From NCBI GenBank assembly GCA_943704495.1, contig CALSCR010000970.1, positions 1 through 20,301 of the forward strand: 20,301 nt of DNA, given 5' to 3'. The notes under the pieces are model-generated. The model was not told the origin of the DNA. It saw only the letters and a program-made list of their open reading frames with translations, and made no database searches. The stretch comes from Pigoraptor chileana. Its lineage: Eukaryota; Opisthokonta; Filasterea. Below are positions 1 through 7,774 of this stretch, one piece after another (within the stretch, counting starts at the first letter, position 1; each line of letters starts with the position of its first letter). The position numbers and the translations under genes are program-made.

Positions 1-68
<68 letters not shown>
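1..68. repeat. (CA)34 dinucleotide microsatellite at the window start
   Basis: An uninterrupted run of 34 CA units. It ends about 40 bases before the first visible kaptin exon, so it most likely lies in an upstream kaptin intron, CA-rich on the coding strand. Its position at the edge suggests that the assembly stopped here. Confidence 0.97.
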
Positions 69-70
<2 letters not shown>

Positions 71-106
71 TAGAGCACACTGCCGTAGTGTACTTGGAGT
101 CTAAAG

Positions 107-2496
107 GCCAACGAAATTGATTGTTGATACCATTCATACACCATTGATCCGCCAATTCACAGCCGAAGCCGAGATCGACTCCATCGCGGCCGCCACTGAC
201 GAAACCGGCCGAGTGCACATCGCCGTCGCTTTTCGCAAGGTACAACTGTGCTTCCACTGCAAATGCACACTCGCATGCTCGTTGTCACGTGTGCGCTTAC
301 CGACCTGTCCATCTGTGCAGCCTTTGCCCCCGACTGGGCACGATTCCCCTCTGCACCACTACATTGGCGTCTTTCGCTCGGTCGTCGTCCCTGCGGGTGA
401 CGGATGCGCTGGCGTCGACAAGTGGTTTGCATCTGCGGGTGAGCATCAGGTGCATGTCTGCATGTGTGTATATGTATGTGTACGTCCGAGTTTTGCGAAT
501 GCGAACGTGTGAGTGCGAGTTCAAGTGCGAGTGTGTTTGTGTGTCTGTGTGGCGTGTGCCAGTGTGTGTGTTTGTGCTTGTGTGTGCTTGCGCGTTTGTG
601 TGCCAGAGAGAGTGCGTGCAATTGCGCAGGTACGCGAATTGGACACCGTCTGATTGATGCTCTGTTGTTCTACATCATCCACGCCAATTTGTATTCCCCA
701 AAAGGCCCTGCGACTCATACAATAATTGACGTGGCATATGCGCCGCTGCAAGTGTCAATGGCCAGGTGGGCATCCCGTCAACGCATGTGTGTGGTCTGCT
801 GTTACGGTTTCTAACGCGGTTGCCTATGTTGATTTCGTGCATTTTCTTTGCAGGGCTGTCGCAAGCACGGGCGAGCTTCGTATGCGCCTTGTTGCGACCG
901 GTGCGGATGGAAAAGTTCACGAGTATTGGGAAGTGAGTGAGCGAATATAGAATCCCGACAGATTTCGCGTGGTTCATTATGAAGGGACGATTGTCCATCT
1001 ATTTGCCTGATGAACCTGTCCATGGCCCGCCATCCCCGATTTCAGGATTATTCTCGCGGTGACACAACATTGTCGTATGTGGAGGCTCCGTCAGCCTCCT
1101 GGGGAAAGGGCTTTGGGGGCTTGTCATCGTGGTGAGTATGACGCTGTAGTATGGTGGAGTTTGTTTATGCTGCTTATTTTCGGTGTCACAGCCTATTTTT
1201 TTGCAATCTCAATTTGAACTTTCACTGCATCGTAGTTCCCTGAACGTGGACACAATCACATCAGCCAATGTTGAATATGCTGCTGTGGGCTGCCAAAGCG
1301 GCCAATTGCGTCTGTCGGTGGCGGAAGGAACAGGTGCGTGTGCGTGTGTGTGCGTGTGTGTGTGTTGTCGTGGTCCGCTACAAGGGAATGAGCCCGTGTG
1401 TGGGATTTCTTATATGTGCGCAACGCCCTTATGGTTTAAGCTGCCTCGCTATGCCATCATTTCAATTCTTTGTTCGTTCCATTCTGCCTGTTGAAGTAAT
1501 CCGCTCACGTGACACGTGCAGATGCGTCCCAGTACTCTGCATGGTACGACGCACCCATTTGCTCCATCCACTTTTTTACCACGGGCGACTCGATGCGTCC
1601 CGTGTCCTCCCGCGCGCCGTTTGCTGAGCGACTGCGGACAACTGCAGACGAGGGTGGGTGTCCCCGGGCGCCTACCGAGGCATGCACATTGTGTGCCTTT
1701 GATGGATTCCATGTCCCCCAATCGCTCATTCGCAGCACATGACGTGTGCCTCTGCCCCTCCCATTTCAGTCCACCGCGCCGGCACAGAAAGCCCCCTCGT
1801 GCACCTTGCTGTCGCGTCGGCGCTGGGACCGGCCGTGGTCTACTGGTTGGTTTGGCTGATTATTGTTTGAAGGTTGTGGTAGTGGAGCCACTCGAGGCAC
1901 TTAGGCCAATTTCGGTGCTTACAGCGGGTTGACGACGTTCAGCCAGATGATTGCGTTGATTCTTGAACAGCTTGTCGCTCATCGTGTGGACCCGACTGAT
2001 GTAACATGTGTTGGACACACGTCACGACATGCAATAATGCAGGAACGTGGGGCGGGAGGGCTTGTCCATGCCAACATATCTTCCCCACTCTGATACACAT
2101 GATGTGACTCTGTGTGTGCGTTCTGCGGATTGCGAGCTTGCTGGTCGCGCTGATCTCCTTGTGGGCAGCTGGGGTGGGGCGCTCACGTGCTACCGACTGG
2201 ACCACGTGACGCCCCTCCAATGGAATGCGGCATGGCAGCGGGAGTTTGCACACCCGGTGATGGCCGTTGCACCGTGCACAGCCTGTGACGGTACGCCTGG
2301 TCTCGCCGTCCTTACGCGGGAATCTCTCCACGTCATGCAGGTGAGCCGCTGTTGCCCGTCCGTTCCCCTTCTCCCTGCTTGTTGTAATTTGGTGTGCTGA
2401 TACATGCTCTGTTTGCGTGCCGTGCAGCTGCCTGCCGAGGCAGTTGCGTCGCGTGTTGGCGAGCTTCTTTCGTACATGTCCGTGTGCTCCGGCTGA
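107..2496 (+). CDS. KPTN: Kaptin (KICSTOR subunit) homologue, 5'-partial, ten visible exons
   Basis: Exons: 107-239, 321-438, 630-765, 854-932, 1046-1131, 1236-1333, 1522-1653, 1770-1845, 2043-2340 and 2428-2496. All introns are GT-AG, and the phases agree at all nine junctions, giving 407 visible residues and a TGA stop. Segments match human kaptin in order: AEAEIDSIA (human DAEIVSID), AVGCQSGQLRL (ALGCQSGYVRV), LGPAVVYW (LEPAVVYR), LLVGSWGGALTCYRL (VLVATYGQELLCYKY), WQREFAHPVMAVA (WQRSFSSPLLAMA) and AVLTRESLHVMQ (AVVSLKGVHILQ). The family forms a beta-propeller. In animals kaptin pairs with ITFG2 in KICSTOR, which recruits GATOR1 to lysosomes and inhibits TORC1; an actin-associated role is also described. 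Human kaptin has 436 residues, so only about 50-60 N-terminal residues are missing. No in-frame ATG precedes the first exon, and a stop at 102-104 precedes the acceptor AG at 105-106. The weakest junction is the GTTGGT donor at 1846. Exons 2, 3 and 5 are divergent and rest mainly on phase. The role here is inferred by homology. Confidence 0.82.
439..629 (+). repeat. GT-rich kaptin intron 2
   Basis: The intron starts with GTGAGC and is dominated by interrupted TG repeats between about 450 and 605, ending in TTGCGCAG. Open frames across it, on both strands, are cysteine/valine or histidine/threonine runs caused by the repeat and are not genes. Confidence 0.8.
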
Positions 2497-3617
2497 GCAC
2501 CCTGGATAACGGGACATTGATGGTTCCAAGTACTGGTTGCGTCAATGATGTTGGAGATAAATGGAGATTATTGGATGACGTGTGGGCCAGCAGATGTTGC
2601 TTGCATGTTGTTGCAGTCACGGCGTTGCTTGTGAATTAGTGTGGCGCCCACACGAAAGGCCACCACTCGACTGGCATTAAAATAGCGCAGACTGAATTTC
2701 TTTCAGATTTCTGACAGCTTGCCGTCTCATTGTTGAGTTTGTTGTCAGTCCAATGAGCCGGTTTGGCGGGGTCAGTGAGACTGAGACTGGCGTCAACCGC
2801 GTGTCTGACACTTCGGCCAGGCGGCGCACTTTGGCGCGCCTTGTGTCATGACTCCCCGGGGACTGACCACTCCAAGTACCTTTGGTTGGACTGAGCCGCA
2901 AATTCATTGTCGCGTGCTTTGGTTGTTTCCAGCAGGGAGGGGTAACTGGGCTGCATTGTAACATAGGACGTCATGATTGTCGTGATCACGTGCCATGACT
3001 CCCCCGATCCTCGCGAATCCTGTGTTATTCCGGGCAAACACCGCGTGGTCTGGGGAGCTATTTTTGGCAGTCACATACTCAGCCCCATACAAACTAATTG
3101 CCGTGTGCGTTTGCGCCGCAGTTTGTATGGATTTGTATGGCGCAGATCGTTTATTTGGAATATATTTTGGGGTCCTTGCCAATGGACGCCACTCCATTGC
3201 CACATAAGTGCGTGCGTGCGTGTGTGTGTGTGTGTGTGTGCGTGCCAGTGTGTGTGTGTGTGCGTACCAGTGTGTGTGTGTGTGAGTGTGTGTCTGCATG
3301 TCAGTGTGTGTGTGCGTATGCCCCAATGTGCTCTGTCGACATGGTCACACGAAGCGCGAGACTATCACACTCCTGTGACCTACTAAATAAAATCAGGTTT
3401 ACTATTCCGTTCGTTCTCTTTGCTGTTGTAATATTCGGTCTCAGGGGCTCGACTAGCAGGGTTTTTTGGTGGGTGTAGTGACTGGTGTATGTGCGCTTGC
3501 AAAGGGATTTGTAGTGTCGTTTGGATACGCAGGATTTGGTTTCGTAGTGAAATTGACACTGATTACGATCTCCCTGCTGGCTGGATTCTGGCTGCTATAC
3601 CCCTCGATTAGACGAAA
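2497..3617. other. Intergenic interval between kaptin and eIF5A
   Basis: It should hold the kaptin 3' UTR (an ATTAAA lies at 2676-2681) and the eIF5A promoter and 5' UTR. I see no tRNA-like B box, no conserved coding segment on either strand, and no mobile element. The one clear structure is the GT-rich block at 3209-3322, listed separately. Confidence 0.6.
3209..3322 (+). repeat. GT-rich microsatellite upstream of eIF5A
   Basis: Runs of TG units broken by TGCG, CCAGTG and TCTGCATG. It resembles the GT-rich starts of introns elsewhere in this window. It could be a 5' UTR intron of eIF5A, with a donor near AAGTGCGT (3207-3213) and an acceptor at GATTAG just before the start codon, but no protein homology can test this. 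Confidence 0.75.
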
Positions 3618-4509
3618 ATGGAAGACCAGGAGTTCGATAATGCCGATTCGGGAGCGTCCAAGACGTTCCCGATGCAGTGCTCTGCGCTGCGCAAGAACGG
3701 GTTTGTGGTCATCAAGGACCGCCCCTGCAGGATTGTTGAGATGAGCACCTCGAAGACCGGCAAGCACGGCCACGCCAAGGTCCACCTGGTTGCCATTGAC
3801 ATCTTCACTGGCAAGAAGTACGAGGATCTGTCCCCTTCGACTCACAACATGGACGTCCCCAACGTCGGCCGCAAGGATTACCAGGTGAGCGCTTATATCG
3901 CTGTGTGGTAATGCAAGTTCAACAACATTGCAAGACATCGACGGCACTGATGCTCTGCGCCGTTGGTGTTATTGTTTCTGTGCACCGCAAAATGCGAGAT
4001 GCTTGTCTGCACACAGGCTCGCCTTGGTGTTCTGGTGTTCTGGTTAGGAAAGCAATAGATTCAATTGCTTGTGTTTGTAGTTGTAGTTGAGGGTTGAGGA
4101 GCACGCGACAGGGGTTGGGCTAGGGCACGACTTATGACGCACGGGTGCCGCACCATCGTTCACTAAGAGAATCGTTCTCTTAAGGGAATCATTCGGTTGC
4201 GCACATGCTTGCGTGTTGGTGTAGGTGGCATACATTGCAGTGAGGTACCTTGGCTTAACATGGACCTGTGTGTGTGTGTGTATGTATATATATATATGCC
4301 ATGATGCGTAGCTGATCGACATCGACTCGGGCTTCCTGAACCTGATGAACGACGCCGGTGAGACCAAGTGCGACCTCCGCCTTCCCGAGGGCGAGATTGG
4401 CGATGAGATCAAGCAGAAGTTTGAGTCTGGCGAGGACTTCTTGGTGACGGTCCTTTCGGCCATGGGCGAGGAGGCTGCGATTGCGTGCAAGGCCATGGCT
4501 GCCAAGTAG
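3618..4509 (+). CDS. EIF5A: Eukaryotic translation initiation factor 5A (hypusine protein)
   Basis: Two exons, 3618-3884 and 4312-4509, split by a phase-0 intron (GTGAGC...GCGTAG), give 154 residues, the same length as human eIF5A. The N-terminal SH3-like domain carries the hypusine loop [12 protein letters not shown] (about residues 43-54). By alignment Lys49 is the residue modified by deoxyhypusine synthase and hydroxylase. The C-terminal OB-like domain runs through [13 protein letters not shown] to [13 protein letters not shown], close to the human sequence. eIF5A binds the ribosome near the E site and relieves stalling, notably at polyproline, in elongation and termination. The start ATG follows GCGAAA-type context (GACGAAAATGG) and matches the family N-terminus. 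The intron contains TG and TA repeats (4267-4297). Nothing essential is missing; the gene looks intact and highly expressed in type. Confidence 0.98.
4267..4297 (+). repeat. TG then TA microsatellite in the eIF5A intron
   Basis: About seven TG units followed by alternating TA, ending 14 bases before the GTAG acceptor of exon 2. This is the usual pyrimidine-tract position, which here is purine/pyrimidine alternating. Confidence 0.85.
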
Positions 4510-4864
4510 ACACCCGACACCCCGACTCCCGACACCCGACACTCGACCTGCGGCGTCTTTTTTGCCCATGTATGAATACCCGAGAGAATTTCCCATTGTC
4601 ACCCGTGCCTGTGCCTCTGCCTGTGCTCTGAGCTCTGTTGTTGTTGTTGCTGTGCGTGCCGCGGCTGCGTAGAATTGAGCGTTGCTGTCACTGCCGCAGA
4701 GCCGTGGCGGCGTGTCTCAATAGCGGCACTGATTTAAGATGCGTTCGTTTGCAGTTGAATTTTTGGTTGGTCTTTGCAGTGTCGGTTTTATCTGGTAGGC
4801 AGGTCATTGGTAGCGCACGGATGATGTATGGTGAGGCATGACTGAGTTCTGTTGCCACATACGC
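4510..4864. other. Convergent interval between eIF5A and formimidoylglutamase stops
   Basis: The two genes end tail to tail, so this interval holds both 3' UTRs. It starts with CCGACAC-type short direct repeats (4512-4546). I see no canonical AATAAA on either strand and no coding signal. Open frames here show no family resemblance. Confidence 0.6.
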
Positions 4865-5112
4865 TCACGTGCATGTTGCAGCCGCGCTGGCACGCAGTCG
4901 CGCCTCAACACCCATTGCAAAATAGTAGAACATCATGACAACAAGACGCCCCGTGCGGTAGTCCTCGATTGCGGGATTGAATTCCGATAGGTCAAATAGG
5001 CGAACCTGGATGAAGTAGAGAGAGGGGAGGGGGGGAAAAAGTGGAACGGAGTGAAGGTTTAAAGATGTAGGATTCAAGTCAGTGTCATAGGCGCTGTGCC
5101 CATGGAATCCAC

Positions 5113-5150
<38 letters not shown>

Positions 5151-5696
5151 TAGGATTCAGGTCAGTGTCATGGGCGCTGTGCCCATGGACTCCACACAAG
5201 TGAAGGTTTAAAGAGAGATCAAGGACAACGGGTGCGAATAAGCAGAGCCACGCCGTTACTCACCTGCGGGCACTCTCCCGCAGCAAAGCACATGTCCAGT
5301 GCCTCCTGGGCCGACAGACCGACGCACGAAGAGCAGCTGACACCCTGCACGCGAATGATGGATGCGTGTTATCTTAACTGTTGTTATTCCTGTTATTGTT
5401 ATTATTGTTGTTGTTGTGTGTGTGCCTGTGTGTAAGTATATGCATGTGTGTGTGTCTGCTTGTGTGTGCGTCAAAACCAGCAACCAAATATTGTGGCTAT
5501 TGGCGGGGAAACACATTCAACTAACCGGCGCATCTGCCCCGCGAACGGCATCAAGATCAAACGACACGAAAACGTTATCACCGAGGGTGTTCAAGAGGGA
5601 GCGGAATTGGACAGCGACCGGAGTGCCCTCGGATTCCTTCTTCTGCAAAGCACAGTGCGCGAACAGGGCTGTCAGGTGAAGCACAAGGGGTGTGAA

Positions 5697-5743
<47 letters not shown>

Positions 5744-7155
5744 TGTGTGTGTGTGTCTGTGTGTATGTTGCCCTGGCAAGACCATTTTTGACTCGTATCA
5801 CAAGCAGGCTGTACAGCACACACATGACCGAACTGTGCCACATGCGCAGGCTTGCCCACCCTCAGCGCACTCAGCCAATGAAGGCTGCCGCCGCTGTCGG
5901 TGACATACGTCGCGTGCTCGGCGCTGCACTGACTCCCCTGCGCCGCAAACTCGGCAAATGTTCCGTGCGCCCGTTTGAATTCCGGGTCGCACAATAGCTG
6001 GCGGAAGGGCGTGCCGGAGTGCACCTGCCCGTCGCCGTTGAGTGGACGGACGTCGAGGTGGGCATCAATGTTCACGGCGCCAAAGGATCTGCCTGCGCAC
6101 TGCCGAAGAAGACCCCGCGCATTTGGGTACGACTGGTCGTTGCCGCCGCCCACAACAAACGGGATGCCACCTGCAGCGCACGGCAGTGTAAGCCATGCCG
6201 GTGGTGTGTGCGCACGCGCAAGTGCATGCGTGTTTGTTGTGTGAATGTGTTGTGGTGTGAGCGTGGGCGTCGTGCGATCATTCGTTTCATTGGAGCGTAC
6301 AACAGCAGCACCCACCCAGTTTCAAAATACCCTCAACTGTGTCTGCCAGTGCGTCATGGGCCGCCTCAAGCCCTAAACCAATGCCCACATCGCCTCCATC
6401 GGATAGGGACGCCCATTTTCTGCTCGAGATGTGAACGCAGAAACACGAAATGATAAGTAGGCAGTGTTACGAGTCAAGCAACTCTGGGAACCAGGGGAGC
6501 CGACTCCACACAAACTGCAAGGTACGAGGAAGGGTCCACGGTCAATGCCACCACCGAAGCCACTGAAGCCACTGAAGCCACTCAAGCCACTCAAGCCACT
6601 CAAGCCGGCAGCCGCGCGTCCGGTGGCCACATTCAAGGGGCGCCTGGGCCCACCGGACCCACCCAATTTCAATTCCAAACTCAGGGTTGGTTACTGTGCC
6701 CATGCGTCCCAGATACCTGCCACAAATGACAGCACATTGGGAATGGGAAACGGCCGTCAGCATTCCAACTACTTTCCAATACGGAATCGCATGAAAAAGA
6801 ATCCGGATGCCTTGCGCATAAAAAGGAATGTGGTGGCTGCAGAGGGCACGGCTTGACAGCAGCGGCCCCACTCAGACAAACCTGCGGACCACAGCGGGAC
6901 CGTCACGTGCCCCTACGCGACCGCCATTGCGGCGCACTCCCTCGTCGTGTGGAAACCCGAGGAACACAATGCTGCCATTGACGCCTGTGGATGCAAGGCG
7001 CACGCGTGCAGTAGATGCATGGCGCTGGTGGTCACTCGCGTGCTGCAACACGGCAATACTCTCAAGCCAACTACGAATCAGAGTGCCTGTAAAGACGACC
7101 GACACTTGCCTTGCCGCAATATGTCACCCATACGGGGGTCTCCAGAGCGCGCCAT
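4865..7155 (-). CDS. Formimidoylglutamase-like arginase/ureohydrolase-superfamily enzyme
   Basis: Exons in transcript order: 7155-7110, 6984-6882, 6716-6663, 6419-6316, 6170-5860, 5642-5526, 5344-5264 and 5005-4865. Phases agree at all seven junctions, giving 318 residues, the normal family length. Ureohydrolase motifs appear in order: LGFPHDEGVRRNGGR (about residues 22-36), RMGTVTNPEFG, SDGGDVG, VVGGGNDQSYPN (107-118), NIDAHLDV (135-142), HSGTPF, FVSFDLDAVRGADAPGVS (231-248) and DLSEFNPAIEDYRTGRL. The family hydrolyses guanidino or formimino substrates using two Mn ions; N-formimino-L-glutamate gives glutamate and formamide in histidine catabolism. The ligands DAHLD (137, 139, 141) and DLD (235, 237) are present, but the usual His ligand in GG(G)H is Asn112. 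EFNP and RTGR near the C-terminus, and GTPF, favour formimidoylglutamase over arginase or agmatinase. The first intron is GC-AG. The start is the first ATG compatible with that exon; a more upstream one cannot be excluded. Confidence 0.87.
5051..5214. repeat. Nested duplication around a GA tract in formimidoylglutamase intron 7
   Basis: Order is A-B-(GA)n-B'-A'. A is GTGAAGGTTTAAAGA at 5051-5065 and 5200-5214. B is a segment of about 52 bp, starting GATGTAGGATTCA, at 5064-5115 and 5147-5198 with about four or five substitutions. The GA tract spans 5116-5148. All copies are in direct orientation. No ORF, terminal inverted repeat or target duplication is visible. Confidence 0.9.
5380..5472. repeat. 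TTG/TTA and TG repeats in formimidoylglutamase intron 6
   Basis: Between exons 5526-5642 and 5264-5344, the plus strand shows imperfect GTTATT/TTG units (5385-5415), then interrupted TG units to about 5470. On the coding strand this reads as CA then CAA/AAT repeats, filling most of the intron. Confidence 0.8.
5699..5766. repeat. TG microsatellite in formimidoylglutamase intron 5
   Basis: A nearly pure TG run of over 20 units (5699-5741) with a short interrupted extension to 5766. On the coding strand this is CA-rich and lies upstream of the exon 6 acceptor at 5643, not next to the donor at 5859. Confidence 0.95.
6551..6604. repeat. 9-bp minisatellite (six units) in formimidoylglutamase intron 3
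   Basis: Six tandem units of CCACYGAAG/CCACTCAAG type (CCACCGAAG, CCACTGAAG twice, CCACTCAAG three times). The nine-base period keeps frames open, so the plus strand reads as a Lys-Pro-Leu repeat and the minus strand as Ser-Gly-Leu. The continuing frame of exon 3 reads through but soon meets a stop, and the protein alignment needs none of it, so I treat it as intronic. Confidence 0.9.
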
Positions 7156-7774
7156 TTTCACTCTCCTGTCTCCGTAATACCCACCCGAGCGACTTCACAT
7201 TAAAAGTACTTTGCACATGGGGTCAGAGCAGTTCAAAGTGTGGGTGTGGGTCACGTGCAATGCGCACCGTGACGTCACCAATGGGACTCAAATGCCACTG
7301 TCCAGCCAGACCACTGACCTCAGTGCGGGCCAATGAAGTCGGCGACATCAGTTGGCCGGGACCGTCGCCGTCTGAGACAGTGAGTTCGATTGAGCTGTGG
7401 CGTAATCCACACATATACATGGTCAGTCAGTGGTCAACTGCCACACAAACGCTGCCGACTGCAGTCTTCCACCGCGCCGGTCTACCGTGCCGGCTCGCCC
7501 ACCGACTGGCCAGTTGGCAAATCAGGCGATACAGATCAAAGGCTTACTTGCGAGCCGACTGGACTGAATCGGGCGTGCGTACGTCTGTCTGCGGTGACCT
7601 ACATCACCGAAAGAGCTGTCCGCGACGCCGTCGGTCGTGGTTCAGACTGTGCGGCCGAGGCACGTGCCGGCGCAGGAGGTTCACGGCGCGGCACTTCGAC
7701 TGATGCGGCCCTGATCGGCTCAGGGCTATATCAGTGCGGCTGACCACAAGCGGCGGGCTTTCTGTATTTTGCTA
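7156..7774. promoter_or_regulatory. Divergent promoter interval, formimidoylglutamase / LARGE-like gene
   Basis: The two start codons face away from each other, so 619 bases serve both genes. Visible elements: the E-box CACGTG at 7252-7257; a perfect CRE-type palindrome TGACGTCA at 7270-7277, directly followed by CCAAT at 7278-7282; and a second CCAAT at 7330-7334. No TATA box is clear. A 117-codon open frame at 7390-7743 has no recognisable product. Binding of any factor is inference from motif shape only. Confidence 0.5.

Noticed and set aside
117-512. Kaptin starting at the TTG at 117
   Set aside because: TTG is not a plausible eukaryotic start. The frame continues upstream to an acceptor AG at 105-106, and family alignment needs more N-terminal residues.
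289-814. Cysteine/valine-rich open frames near the start of the window
   Set aside because: They are translations of TG repeats in kaptin intron 2.
1939-2529. 196-codon minus-strand open frame
   Set aside because: It is antisense to kaptin exons 9 and 10, which match the family, and its own sequence is unlike any known protein.
2640-3200. Possible tRNA or other small RNA gene between kaptin and eIF5A
   Set aside because: I looked for a GTTCRANNC B box and cloverleaf pairing and saw none.
6464-6856. Plus-strand open frame with a Lys-Pro-Leu repeat
   Set aside because: The repeat comes from a 9-bp minisatellite in an intron of the minus-strand enzyme gene. The frame overlaps conserved exon 3 of that gene and has no other support.
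6828-7703. 291-codon plus-strand open frame
   Set aside because: It overlaps exons 1 and 2 of formimidoylglutamase antisense and crosses the divergent promoter. No recognisable domain is present.
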